Part shown: one piece after another, positions 49,118 to 59,067 of the stretch
Layout of the letters: each line of letters opens with the position of its first letter
Position numbering within the stretch: position 1 is the first letter of the stretch
Source: Polysphondylium violaceum
Taxonomy: Eukaryota; Evosea; Eumycetozoa; Dictyosteliales; Dictyosteliaceae
Direction: 5' to 3'
Assembly: GCA_000277445.1 (NCBI GenBank)
Contig: AJWJ01000004.1
Span: 62,001 to 126,000, forward strand
DNA length: 64,000 nt
Translations under genes and position numbers: made by a program
Notes under the pieces: model-generated
The model's database searches: none
Told to the model about the DNA's origin: nothing
What the model saw: only the letters and a program-made list of their open reading frames with translations

Positions 49118-50677
49118 TTATATATTTATTTTGTATTTACAAGAAACATTTCTATTAATGTCACTAACATCGGTGCCGTTTGTCGTTATACTTTTTAGAG
49201 TAGGCGGGAGAAAACTTGGATCGATGTAGTCTTTTGGACCATAATTGACCAAAACTAGATGTTGGATAAAAGTGCTGGCGAGTGAGACGTTGGATCTGTG
49301 TCGGTAGGATAGGACTAGTATTTTGGTGTTTGGCGACGATATCACTGGAAGCGTTGATTGGTTTAGGTATCGAATCGATAGATACCTTATATTGCTCAAG
49401 ACACCAAAGGAGTCCAGGGGTGCAGAGTAACAGGGCAGTTGGACATTGGTCAAAGAGTTTGGCAGAGAGCCGTGTGCGATGGTGGAATTAAAAGTAAAGA
49501 GAGCCAGCACCTTTAGATTGGGCGGCAAAACACCTTTGGTCAGAGGATGGCTATAGATCTCCATCCAAAGCTCGGAAAGAGAGTTTGGCAAGAGACCTTC
49601 TGGGAGGGGCAGGTTAAAGGTGTTTAGTCTCAGTACCGCCAGACTATTTGGCAACACACTCGGGGCAATCGGGTGGATGTAATGGTCAAAACTCAAGTTG
49701 ACCAAAGATGGCGGCAAGATATCCAGTTCCAACGGGTTGTTGTATCTTTTGATTTCAAGGTCTTTGAGACTCGATGGCAGTGTTCCTTTTGCTAGTTGAT
49801 CGGTACAGTTTAGATACAAATACTTGAGACCCGATGGCAAAGAACCGACATTAAATATATGTCCTTGACCCTTTGCTTGTATCCAGCAAATGTGTGGCGC
49901 GATGGTATTGGGCCTGAAAACTTGGTTATCTAGACCACTAATCTCAATGGACGTGATCCATGTTTGATTGTTGACCCATTGCAGGTCATCTATTGACAAC
50001 ACTTGAAGCCTGCAATCATCAAATGTTTTGCAGGGCGATACAACAAACTGCTTTAGATTGCCTAGTGTCGAACAATAATACAATTTCACGAGTGTGTCTG
50101 GTATGGCGACGGGCACATGGACGGTATAGTTGTTTGGTAGAGAGAGTTGTTTCAGGCTCACTGGCAAATCCGTCAGGATAATATCAATAAACTGACATCT
50201 GACCGATTCATAGCCTCTTCTAATATTAAATGTTAATCTATAGATTGAATCTGGTAACTTCCCCACTCCCCGCAGACTCTTGTCTACATATACGACCAAT
50301 GTATGTATGTCTCTACCCAGACTATCAAAATCAATAACATCACCATCACCACTATCACCATCATTGTCATAATCACTACTGCCAATCGGTCCAAGTCGCT
50401 GTCGTTGGTGGATCCCAATATCAAGACAAAGATAATTGATCAAATGTTTGTGTTTATTATTTTGGTATTGAACAAGTTGTTCTCTATTGAATACATCCAA
50501 ACATACTGATATTCTATGATTTAATTTGAGTAGAGGTGAGAGCAACGATAGATACTGATGGTTGCTATTCAAGTATTCTAAATCCACTTTAATATATATA
50601 CATTCAAGTACTTTCCCTCTTATCAACCCTCTAATAAAGTTATTCCTCCAAATCAAATAAAATGATATATCTATCAT
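49118..50677 (-). CDS. FNIP-repeat protein, class C, with Asp/Gly-rich insert
   Basis: I start it at the ATG at 50677 (MIDISFYLIWRNNFIRGLIR, 519 residues). The frame is open nine more codons upstream but with no ATG. An acidic insert ('SSDYDNDGDSGDGDVID') near residues 103-120 comes from GAT/GGT-type codon repeats. The W module is 'LQWVNNQTWITSIEI', then 'IAPHICWI'. Seven FNIP units follow, e.g. 'LPPSLVNLSFDHYIHPIAPSVLP'. The end is short ('VSCKYKINI'). It is divergent from the class B array that starts at 50900. Confidence 0.92.
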   Translation of the reverse strand: MIDISFYLIWRNNFIRGLIRGKVLECIYIKVDLEYLNSNHQYLSLLSPLLKLNHRISVCLDVFNREQLVQYQNNKHKHLINYLCLDIGIHQRQRLGPIGSSDYDNDGDSGDGDVIDFDSLGRDIHTLVVYVDKSLRGVGKLPDSIYRLTFNIRRGYESVRCQFIDIILTDLPVSLKQLSLPNNYTVHVPVAIPDTLVKLYYCSTLGNLKQFVVSPCKTFDDCRLQVLSIDDLQWVNNQTWITSIEISGLDNQVFRPNTIAPHICWIQAKGQGHIFNVGSLPSGLKYLYLNCTDQLAKGTLPSSLKDLEIKRYNNPLELDILPPSLVNLSFDHYIHPIAPSVLPNSLAVLRLNTFNLPLPEGLLPNSLSELWMEIYSHPLTKGVLPPNLKVLALFTFNSTIAHGSLPNSLTNVQLPCYSAPLDSFGVLSNIRYLSIRYLNQSTLPVISSPNTKILVLSYRHRSNVSLASTFIQHLVLVNYGPKDYIDPSFLPPTLKSITTNGTDVSDINRNVSCKYKINI

Positions 50678-50899
50678 ATTGGTTGTGTGGGTTAAATATA
50701 TCAAATCTATAAATAGGGATCAATGATTTTTTTATATTTTTTTTAAAATTTTTGAATCAGATTTTGAAATCCTGAGATTTGATAAGTTATAATAGTCGTT
50801 GGTGTTTATTATATTATTTGATATACATGAATGTTGACACACATCATCTTAAATTCTGAGGCGGTGTGTATATCTAAATGTAAAAATAATAACAGTGAC

Positions 50900-51030
50900 A
50901 TGATGACCGAGTCTTTTTATATGATTTGGAGGAATAAATACACTAGACAATTGATTCGAAATTTAGTATGTCAGAATTTAGTTATCAACGTTGGATAAGA
51001 GTATTTAGAGAATCTATCATTTTTTACACA
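50900..51030 (+). pseudogene. orphan N-terminal fragment of a class B FNIP gene
   Basis: From the ATG at 50900, 32 codons read MMTESFYMIWRNKYTRQLIR, then 'NLVCQNLVINVG', and stop at 50998. After a one-base shift 'EYLENLS' continues the family pattern, then homology ends. It sits just ahead of the intact gene at 51143 and is probably the stump of a deleted tandem copy. Confidence 0.75.
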
Positions 51031-51078
51031 CATAATGTGACACACACATAATCACCAGCAAAATTAAATAGATTTTTA

Positions 51079-51100
51079 TTTTTTTCGAATTTGTAAAAAT
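51079..51100 (+). promoter_or_regulatory. shared upstream element (T-run, CGAATTTGTAAAAAT)
   Basis: A T-run followed by CGAATTTGTAAAAAT sits about 40 bp ahead of the likely start at 51143. The same string occurs ahead of the class B gene at 54976, and a split version ahead of that at 52930. In all three it is followed by a CATCRGAG-like string. It may be a core promoter element or simply duplicated flank. Confidence 0.5.
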
Positions 51101-51142
51101 ATCATCAGAGTAATGATAATAATAGAAAGCAAAAGATACACA

Positions 51143-52732
51143 ATGACAGAATCATTTTATTTGATTTGGAGGAATAGGTACACGAGACAATTGATTAGAA
51201 ACATATTATGCCACAACTTTATTATCAATGTGAATAAAGAGTATTTGATAGAGAATCACCGGTTTCTGTCGGTGTTTAGCAGTAAAGATAAATTAGACTA
51301 CAATATCACAATTTGTTTCAAAGGTGATGCTGGTGATTATTTGAATATCAACCACATCAATAGAGATGTTATCAATGATGTTGAAATTGATATCAAAAGT
51401 GATGTTGATAATTTTGATTTAAATGAAATTCATGATGGTGTACATAAACTTTCATTAATGATAGAAAAGAGAGAAAATAATCCGAGAAAAAACAATAGGA
51501 CAAGTGTAGCTACAGGGGAATTACCGTCTTCAATTACTTATTTGAATTTGTGTGGTAAATGTCAATCTTTTGCCCAAGCAATATTGTCAAATCTGCCAGC
51601 TAACCTAAAAGAGTTGGAGCTGAAAATTGACCAAAATAGTCTTTCAGGTCCATGTATCATGCCACAATCTCTCACTAAATTAAAGTCCAGTCCCTACTTA
51701 AACTATGAAAACTTGAAATGGTTTGTAGTGCCCCCCAATAAAGTGTACAAGAGCTGTATGCTTTATATTGATTCAATGGAATCTTTTGAATGGCTCTTTG
51801 CAAACAAATGGATTTGTAACATCGGGATTGATTCAAATATGTTGAATATACTAACGACTCAACATAAATTGCCCCCACATGTAACCAAACTTGGTTTGTA
51901 CGATGACATAGTTCTGGATTCATCATTTCTTCCCCAAACACTCGAGTCTTTGACTTGTGGATATGGCACACCAATCTCTCATCTTACCCATCTCAAATCC
52001 TTGACAATATCTAGCGATTATCCATTCAAGTTGGAGAAGGGTGATCTTCCTGCATCGTTACAAGAGTTGAATTTATATTATAATCACTCTTTCGGGACAG
52101 ATGTCTTACCGCCTCATTTAACCACTCTTGATTTATACGGCTATGATCAACCCCTCTATCCTAATGTTTTACCGCCTCGTTTGACCACTCTTTTTTTAAA
52201 CGACTATAATCAGCCACTGTGTGTCAATGTCTTACCCTCATCACTCACAGATTTACATCTTGATTCTTTTAACCGACCATTGGATCCATTTGTTTTACCC
52301 AGCAAGTTGAAATCATTATCTCTCCAATATTACACGCAACCAACATTTCCTCCAAATTCGTTGCCAGTGTCTCTTACTAGTCTTACTATTTATGGATTCA
52401 AAGGATCATTTGAACAATGCCAGCCATTAGACAATTTAAGAAATCTCAAAGTTGATACACTCGTTCCATCACTCTCCACACTGTTAACCAATGTCAAGAA
52501 ACTCTCTATGTGGGTCTATAATAAAGATGATGATAAGAATGATCGCTCTGGTATTGCATGTCTCTACAACACCTCTATTAAAAGCCTACATCTCTATTTT
52601 TGTTGGCTAAAAACTCTCTATCCAAACACATTTCCACCCACACTCAAATATCTCACTCTTGTCAAAGCCCATCTAAAATCAAATGATGTCATCCCAAGGG
52701 GCTGTGTTCTTTTAAAATCAAAATATTTATAG
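51143..52732 (+). CDS. FNIP-repeat protein, class B without tail, extra FNIP unit
   Basis: I prefer the ATG at 51143 (MTESFYLIWRNRYTRQLIRN, 529 residues), aligned with siblings; an in-frame ATG at 51113 would add ten residues. The W module is 'FEWLFANKWICNIGI'. Two back-to-back units ('LPPHLTTLDLYGYDQPLYPN', 'LPPRLTTLFLNDYNQPLCVN') make it one unit longer than the gene at 52930. GSFEQCQPLDNL follows. It ends 'CVLLKSKYL', shared exactly with the genes at 52930 and 54976. Confidence 0.92.
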   Translation: MTESFYLIWRNRYTRQLIRNILCHNFIINVNKEYLIENHRFLSVFSSKDKLDYNITICFKGDAGDYLNINHINRDVINDVEIDIKSDVDNFDLNEIHDGVHKLSLMIEKRENNPRKNNRTSVATGELPSSITYLNLCGKCQSFAQAILSNLPANLKELELKIDQNSLSGPCIMPQSLTKLKSSPYLNYENLKWFVVPPNKVYKSCMLYIDSMESFEWLFANKWICNIGIDSNMLNILTTQHKLPPHVTKLGLYDDIVLDSSFLPQTLESLTCGYGTPISHLTHLKSLTISSDYPFKLEKGDLPASLQELNLYYNHSFGTDVLPPHLTTLDLYGYDQPLYPNVLPPRLTTLFLNDYNQPLCVNVLPSSLTDLHLDSFNRPLDPFVLPSKLKSLSLQYYTQPTFPPNSLPVSLTSLTIYGFKGSFEQCQPLDNLRNLKVDTLVPSLSTLLTNVKKLSMWVYNKDDDKNDRSGIACLYNTSIKSLHLYFCWLKTLYPNTFPPTLKYLTLVKAHLKSNDVIPRGCVLLKSKYL

Positions 52733-52871
52733 TTTGTGTAAATAATAATAAAAACAATAACTTTTCTACAATAATCAATTTATAAATCTATTATTATTAC
52801 TTGTTATCTAAAATGCAATGATAAATAGATAGCTTTTTCCAAGAATTTTTTTCTATGTAGCAAAATTTTTA

Positions 52872-52920
52872 TTTTTTTCGAATGAAATTAATAGCATCGG
52901 AGCAATAATAATTGTAAAAA
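52872..52920 (+). promoter_or_regulatory. split copy of the shared upstream element
   Basis: A seven-T run plus CGAAT lies at 52872-52883 and ATTGTAAAAA at 52911-52920, with the CATCGGAG-like string between them, just ahead of the start at 52930. This is the same set of parts as at 51079 and 54918 but rearranged. Confidence 0.4.
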
Positions 52921-52929
52921 ACAAGATAC

Positions 52930-54435
52930 ATGATGACAGAATCATTTTATTTGATTTGGAGGAATCAGTATACTAGACGATTGATTCGAAATTTAGTATG
53001 TCAGAATTTAGTTATCAAAGTGGATAAAGAGTATTTGATTTTGAATCACCAGTATCTAGCATTATTTACAAACAAAGATAAACTAGATTACAATATCCGT
53101 ATTCGTAATGATAATGATTACTTGGACATCAACAACAATAGACATCTGATAGATGATGTTCAATTACTCCTTACAAGTGATTTTGATTTCAATGAAATTC
53201 ATGATGGTGTACATACACTGAGATTGAAGATAATAAATACTTCAGATGATGATTTAATTGCAACTGGCGTATTACCCCCTTCGCTCACGAATTTGCAATT
53301 GATTAATGATGATCGTATTGGTTGTCCTTTAGCTCATCATATATTATCAAATCTACCTGCCAACCTTCAAGAATTGGAGTTGGGAATTTACCAAAATACT
53401 CTTATCAGTCCATGTATTATCCCAACATCTCTCACTGATATAAATTCCCGTTGGAGCAATTCCTATCAAGACTTAAAATGGTTGGTGGTGCCCCCCAACA
53501 AGGTGTACAAGAGCTGCAAGGTTGATGTTGATTCAATGGAATCTTTAGAATGGTTAAAGGAAAACAAATGGATCACTGCCATCAATATTCATCCAAATAT
53601 ATTGGATATTTTAATGTTTCAGCACCAATTGCCTGCACATGTAACCAAGGTTGAATTGGAAATAGGAATTATTCAAGATACGTCATTCCTTCCACAAACA
53701 CTACAGTCTTTGACTTGTAGATATGGTACAACATTCTCCCATCTTGCCCATCTCCAAGTCTTGAAAATAACTGACAGTTATCAAATAAAGTTGGAGAAGG
53801 GTGTTCTTCCTGCATCGCTACAAGAGTTGTATTTGAATAATTATAATCACCCCCTAGAGATAGATGTATTGCCGCCTCTTTTAACCACTCTATCTTTGTA
53901 CGAGTATGATCGGCCCCTCTGCATCAATGTCTTGCCATCATCACTCACCCAATTATATCTTGTATCTTTTGACCAACCATTGAATGCCTTTGTTCTACCC
54001 AGCAAGTTGAAAACTTTATTTATGAGAAAGTTCAACCAACCAATATTGCCTCGAAACTCATTACCAGTGTCTCTGACTAAGCTCTCTCTTATTGCGTTCA
54101 AAGGATCATTTGATCAATGCCAACCATTACACAATTTAAAAAGATTGCAAATTGGTTCACTCGTGCCATCACTATCCACTTTGTTAGCCAATGTAAAGAG
54201 ACTTGATTTATTAGATGTTGAAGGATATGAGGAGGATGACCCCTCTGGTACATGTCTCTACAACACCTCTCTTGAAAGCTTACATATCCATTTTCATTAT
54301 TATGGTGGTGTCAAGACTCTCTATCCAAACACATTTCCACCCACACTCAAATATCTCACTCTTGTCAATGCCAATCTAAAACCAGATGATGTCATTCCAA
54401 GGGGTTGTGTTCTTTTAAAATCAAAATATTTATAG
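52930..54435 (+). CDS. FNIP-repeat protein, class B without tail
   Basis: The product has 501 residues from tandem ATG codons. The N-terminus reads TESFYLIWRNQYTRRLIRNL. The region after 'YNIRIR' is about seven residues shorter than in siblings ('NDNDYLDINNN'). The W module is 'LEWLKENKWITAINI'. It has one FNIP unit fewer than the genes on either side. GSFDQCQPLHNL, then 'CVLLKSKYL'. The 3' flank (54436-54530) nearly repeats the flank at 52733-52850, so flank and gene were duplicated together. Confidence 0.93.
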   Translation: MMTESFYLIWRNQYTRRLIRNLVCQNLVIKVDKEYLILNHQYLALFTNKDKLDYNIRIRNDNDYLDINNNRHLIDDVQLLLTSDFDFNEIHDGVHTLRLKIINTSDDDLIATGVLPPSLTNLQLINDDRIGCPLAHHILSNLPANLQELELGIYQNTLISPCIIPTSLTDINSRWSNSYQDLKWLVVPPNKVYKSCKVDVDSMESLEWLKENKWITAINIHPNILDILMFQHQLPAHVTKVELEIGIIQDTSFLPQTLQSLTCRYGTTFSHLAHLQVLKITDSYQIKLEKGVLPASLQELYLNNYNHPLEIDVLPPLLTTLSLYEYDRPLCINVLPSSLTQLYLVSFDQPLNAFVLPSKLKTLFMRKFNQPILPRNSLPVSLTKLSLIAFKGSFDQCQPLHNLKRLQIGSLVPSLSTLLANVKRLDLLDVEGYEEDDPSGTCLYNTSLESLHIHFHYYGGVKTLYPNTFPPTLKYLTLVNANLKPDDVIPRGCVLLKSKYL

Positions 54436-54975
54436 TTTGTGTAAATACTAATAAAAAATAACTTTCTATAATAATTAATTTATAAATCTATTATTATTAC
54501 TTTTTATCTAAAAAGGAATGATAAATAGATAGCTTTTTCTGTGAATTATGTAAATAATAGATGAATTCGCTCCCATATCTTTGTATATATTGATTTCTTT
54601 TCAATCCATTCAAGAAATAAACATGATTCAACAATAAAGATGTATCAATAGAATGCAAATTCTTAATAGAAAAATAGAAAGGAATCTAGTCATAGAATTC
54701 ACAGAGTAGATAAATCTATATATTTTGTTCTAGACCCAATCAAGAAAACATCTTGAGGAGATATGTCTATAGATTAATGAATAACAAAAAAAAAGTATTT
54801 GTTGTTGATATAATATTATCTATGATTACTGCGCTACTGTTTCTTAATACGATTGTAGACGTATTCTAATGTGCAGTGTTTATTTGGATTTACTCACCAA
54901 AATTTAAAAAATTTTAATTTTTTTCGAATTTGTAAAAATAATGACATCAGAGTAATAATGGAAAACAAGAGATAC
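54436..54975 (+). other. intergenic region with duplicated flank segments
   Basis: 54436-54540 is a near copy of 52733-52845. 54560-54625 (TCTTTGTATATATTGATTTC and onward) and 54795-54885 reappear at about 56590-56660 and 56755-56855. So the gaps after three successive class B genes are patchworks of the same pieces. No gene is supported here. Confidence 0.6.
54918..54939 (+). promoter_or_regulatory. shared upstream element, second copy
   Basis: A T-run followed by CGAATTTGTAAAAAT, 37-58 bp ahead of the likely start at 54976 and followed by ACATCAGAGTAATAATG, which closely resembles the context at 51079. Confidence 0.5.
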
Positions 54976-56538
54976 ATGATGTCAGAATCATTTTATATGA
55001 TTTGGAGAAATCAGTATACGAGACAATTGATTAGAAACTTATTATGTCAAAAATTTATTATTGATGTGAATAAAGAGTATTTGATAGAAAATCACCGGTT
55101 TCTGTCGGTGTTTAGCAGTAAAGATAAATTAGACTACAATATCACAATTCGTTTCAAAGGTGATGCTGGTGATTATTTGAATATCACCCACAGCAATAGA
55201 GATGTGATCAATCATGTTCATCTTGATTTAAAATTGGAAGATGTTAGTTTTGATTTAAATGAAATTCATGATGGTGTACATAAACTTTCGTTAAAGATAA
55301 AAAATAAAAGGACAAGTGTAGCGGGGGAATTATCGTCTTCAATTACTTATTTGTATTTGTGTGGTAAATGTCCATCTTTTGCGCAAGCAATATTGTCAAA
55401 TCTGCCTGCAAGCCTACAAAAGTTGGAGTTGGACATTCACGAAAATAGTCTTTCAGGTCCATGTATCATGCCACAATCTCTTACTAAATTAAAGTCCAGT
55501 ATCTATTTATACTATAAAAACTTGAAATGGTTTGTAGTGCCCCCCAACAAAGTGTACAAGAACTGTAAGCTTTATATTGATTCCTTTGAATCTTTTGAAT
55601 GGCTCCTTGAAAACAAATGGATCTGTAGCGTCGAGATTGATCCAAATATATTGAATATGCTAATGACTCAACATCAATTGCCCCCACATGTAACCAAACT
55701 TTGTGTGAACGAGGACATAGTTCTGGATTCATCATTTCTCCCCAAAACACTCGAGTCTTTGACTTGTGGATATGGCACACCAATCTCTCATCTTTCTAAT
55801 CTCAAATCCTTGACAATAACTGGCGATTATTCAATCAAGTTGGAGAAGGGTGATCTTCCTGCATCATTACAAAAATTGAGTTTATATTATAATCACCCCC
55901 TACAGGCAGATGTCTTGCCACCTCATTTAACCACTCTAAATTTCTACACCTATGATCAGCCCCTCTATACCAATGTGTTGCCGCCTCATTTGACCACTCT
56001 TTTTTTAAACGACTATAATCAGCCACTGTGTGTCAATGTTTTTCCATCAACACTCACAGATTTACATCTTGGATCTTTTAACCGACCATTGGATCCATTT
56101 GTTTTACCCAGCAAGTTGAAATCATTATCTATTCATATGAAAAACAACGCCCAACCAACATTTCCTCCAAATTCGTTACCAGTGTCTCTTACTAGTCTTA
56201 CTATTTATGGATTCAAAGGATCATTTGAACAATGCCAGCCATTAGACAATTTAAGAAATCTCAAAGTTGATTCACTTAATCCATCACTAGCCACACTGTT
56301 AACCAATGTCAAGAAACTCGATTTGTTGGAAACTAGTTATAAGGATGATTCCTCTGGTATTGCATGTCTCTACAACACCTCTATTAAAAGCCTACATCTC
56401 AATTTTTGTAGTGTCAAGACTCTCTATCCAAACACATTTCCATCCACACTCAGATATCTCACTCTTGTCAATGCCAATCTAGAATCAAATGATGTCATAC
56501 CTAGTGGTTGTGTTCTTTTAAAATCAAAATATTTATAG
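54976..56538 (+). CDS. FNIP-repeat protein, class B without tail, extra FNIP unit
   Basis: Start taken at the tandem ATGs 54976/54979 (MSESFYMIWRNQYTRQLIRN); an in-frame ATG at 54958 is possible, and the still longer open frame has none. About 520 residues. It has the same doubled units as the gene at 51143 ('LPPHLTTLNFYTYDQPLYTN', 'LPPHLTTLFLNDYNQPLCVN'). One unit has a two-residue insert ('IHMKNNAQPTFPPNSLP'). The W module is 'FEWLLENKWICSVEI'. It shares a long identical DNA tract with the genes at 51143 and 57263. Confidence 0.92.
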   Translation: MMSESFYMIWRNQYTRQLIRNLLCQKFIIDVNKEYLIENHRFLSVFSSKDKLDYNITIRFKGDAGDYLNITHSNRDVINHVHLDLKLEDVSFDLNEIHDGVHKLSLKIKNKRTSVAGELSSSITYLYLCGKCPSFAQAILSNLPASLQKLELDIHENSLSGPCIMPQSLTKLKSSIYLYYKNLKWFVVPPNKVYKNCKLYIDSFESFEWLLENKWICSVEIDPNILNMLMTQHQLPPHVTKLCVNEDIVLDSSFLPKTLESLTCGYGTPISHLSNLKSLTITGDYSIKLEKGDLPASLQKLSLYYNHPLQADVLPPHLTTLNFYTYDQPLYTNVLPPHLTTLFLNDYNQPLCVNVFPSTLTDLHLGSFNRPLDPFVLPSKLKSLSIHMKNNAQPTFPPNSLPVSLTSLTIYGFKGSFEQCQPLDNLRNLKVDSLNPSLATLLTNVKKLDLLETSYKDDSSGIACLYNTSIKSLHLNFCSVKTLYPNTFPSTLRYLTLVNANLESNDVIPSGCVLLKSKYL

Positions 56539-57262
56539 TTTGTGTAAATAATAATAAAAACAATAACTCTCGATAATGTTATAAACAGACGATTTCGCTA
56601 ACACATCTTTGTATATATTGATTTCTTTTCAATCCATTCAAGAAATAAACATAATTCGAGAAAGAAAAAGTAATTTTTATTGTTATTCATTATTTATCTA
56701 TATGGATATTGTATATTCTCTTTTAGAGAATTTGTATTCTATTGATACATCTTTAATTGTTGTTGACGATAAGATATTATCTATGATTACTGCTGGTTCC
56801 TACTGTTTCTTAATACGACTGCTATGTTATTACTATTATTGTACAGTGTTTGCTTAGATTCCTTTGCACATACTCTCCTCTATTTGTTTGAGTTTACATA
56901 TTATCATCGCTTCCTACTCTTTAAAACCAATTAAAATCTTAAATAAAAAAAAGACTAAGAGTGCAAAATTGAGAAACACCTCAAGAGAGGCTTTAGGATT
57001 AAATTGATGATCTTTATGCAAACTTTGTGGGTAAGGTATATGTTCTCAGAGTTGATATGGATGTGTTGTGCTCCACTGTACACTTTATTATGTGCTTTAC
57101 AAGAGTGGTGTACACACTACATCTTAAGTATTTCTCATTTACTCTCATAGAAAATGACTTAATAAAAAATGGGAAAAACGAATGAGAGCCCAAAATTATA
57201 AAATATTTTTAAACCCATTAAAATTTCTAATGAGTAATAATTATAGAAAACAAAAATACCTG
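56539..57262 (+). other. 724-bp intergenic stretch with duplicated pieces
   Basis: Carries copies of segments also found at 54560-54885. A plus-strand frame at 56702-56857 (MDIVYSLLENLYSIDTSLIV...) is open for about 50 codons. Its counterpart in the other copy is not conserved as a frame, so I do not call a gene. The rest is A+T-rich. Confidence 0.45.
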
Positions 57263-58846
57263 ATGACAGAATCATTTTACTTGATTTGGAGGAATCAGTA
57301 TACGAAAAGATTGATTAGAAACTTATTATGTCAAAACTTTATCATCTATGTGAATAAAGAGTATTTGATAGAGAATCACCGGTTTCTGTCGGTGTTTAGC
57401 ACTAAAGATAAATTAGACTACAATATCACAATTCGTTTCAAAGGTGATGCTGGTGATTACTTGAATATCAATAGCAGCAATAGAGATGTGATCAATGATA
57501 TTGATATTGATTTGGAAAGTGATATTGTTAATTTTGATTTAAATGAAATTCATGATGGTGTACATAAACTTTCATTAATGATAGAAAATGATACTATAAA
57601 TGCAACTGGTAAATTACCGTCTTCAATTACTTATTTGTATTTGAGTAATGATGATTTTGAATGTCTATCTTTTTCGCAAACAATATTGTCAAATCTGCCA
57701 ACTAGCCTAAAAGAGTTGGAGTTGAACATTCACCAAAATAGTCTTTCAGGTCCATGTATCATGCCACAATCTCTCACTAAATTAAAGTCCAATCGATTCT
57801 TATACTATGAAAACTTGAAATGGTTTGTAGTGCCCCCCAATAAAGTGTACAGGAGCTGTATGGTTTATATTGATTCAATGGAATCTTTTGAATGGCTCTT
57901 TGCAAACAAATGGATCTGTAGCGTCCAGATTGATCCAAATGTATTGAATATACTAATGGCTCAACATAAACTGCCTTCAAATGTAACCAAACTTGGTGTT
58001 TACATGTACGACGACATAGTTCTGGATTCATCATTTCTTCCCCAAACACTCGAGTCTTTGACTTGTGCAGATGTCACAACGATCTCTCATCTTACCCATC
58101 TCAAATCCTTGACAATATCTGGTGATTATCCAATCAAGTTGGAGAAGGGTGATCTTCCTGCATCATTACAAAAATTGAGTTTATATTATAATCACTCTCT
58201 AGAGGCAGATGTCTTGCCACCTCATTTAACCACTCTTTATTTACACTCCTATGATAAGCCTCTTTGCACTAATGTTTTGCCACCTCGTTTGACCACACTT
58301 TATTTAAACAACTATAATCAGCCACTGTGTGTCAATGTCTTTCCATCATCACTCACAGATTTAAATCTTGGACCTTTTAACCATCCATTGGATCCATTTG
58401 TTTTACCCAGCAAGTTGAAAACATTATCTATTCAATATTACACGCAACCAACATTCCCTCCAAATTCATTACCAGTGTCTCTTACTAGTCTTACTATTTA
58501 TGGATTCAAAGGATCATTTGAACAATGCCAGCCATTAGACAATTTAAAGACTCTCAAAGTTGATTCACTTAATCCATCACTAGCCACACTGTTAACCAAC
58601 GTCAAGAAACTCTATTTGTTGGTCTATAATAAACGTGACAAGAATGATCTCTCTGATATTGCCTGTCTCTACAACACCTCTATTAAAAGCCTACATATCG
58701 AATTTCGTTGTGTGCTAAAAACTCTCTATCCAAACACATTTCCACCCACACTCAAATATCTCACTCTTGTCAATGCAAATCTAAAATCAGATAGTGTCAT
58801 TCCAAGTGGCTGTACTCTTTTATCTCTAAAATTCAAATGTGTGTAA
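57263..58846 (+). CDS. FNIP-repeat protein, class B without tail, extra FNIP unit
   Basis: The ATG at 57263 (MTESFYLIWRNQYTKRLIRN) gives 527 residues and aligns with siblings; in-frame ATGs at 57182 and 57230 would add residues that look like leader. The W module is 'FEWLFANKWICSVQI'. Doubled units 'LPPHLTTLYLHSYDKPLCTN' and 'LPPRLTTLYLNNYNQPLCVN'. GSFEQCQPLDNL. The C-terminus differs from the 'LKSKYL' group: 'IPSGCTLLSLKFKCV'. Confidence 0.92.
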   Translation: MTESFYLIWRNQYTKRLIRNLLCQNFIIYVNKEYLIENHRFLSVFSTKDKLDYNITIRFKGDAGDYLNINSSNRDVINDIDIDLESDIVNFDLNEIHDGVHKLSLMIENDTINATGKLPSSITYLYLSNDDFECLSFSQTILSNLPTSLKELELNIHQNSLSGPCIMPQSLTKLKSNRFLYYENLKWFVVPPNKVYRSCMVYIDSMESFEWLFANKWICSVQIDPNVLNILMAQHKLPSNVTKLGVYMYDDIVLDSSFLPQTLESLTCADVTTISHLTHLKSLTISGDYPIKLEKGDLPASLQKLSLYYNHSLEADVLPPHLTTLYLHSYDKPLCTNVLPPRLTTLYLNNYNQPLCVNVFPSSLTDLNLGPFNHPLDPFVLPSKLKTLSIQYYTQPTFPPNSLPVSLTSLTIYGFKGSFEQCQPLDNLKTLKVDSLNPSLATLLTNVKKLYLLVYNKRDKNDLSDIACLYNTSIKSLHIEFRCVLKTLYPNTFPPTLKYLTLVNANLKSDSVIPSGCTLLSLKFKCV

Positions 58847-59067
58847 ATAAATAAATAATAAAAGTCTTTATCTGACCACGGTGAATAAAAAATAAGAACT
58901 AAAATCAGTTTGCTTTATTTAATGTTGCCTTAATGAGGCTAATCAATCAACCAAGGTTTAGAATATTTTAGTTGTGAAGATGCATTATCTTTTTCTTAAA
59001 AATGCCACAAAAAAAAAGTAAAAAAAAAAATTAAAACAAATATTTGTGATCACAAAGACAATACACG

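Noticed and set aside
56609-56857. 82-codon plus-strand frame after the gene at 54976
   Set aside because: The paralogous copy of this flank (about 54560-54885) does not keep the frame open, so coding is unlikely.
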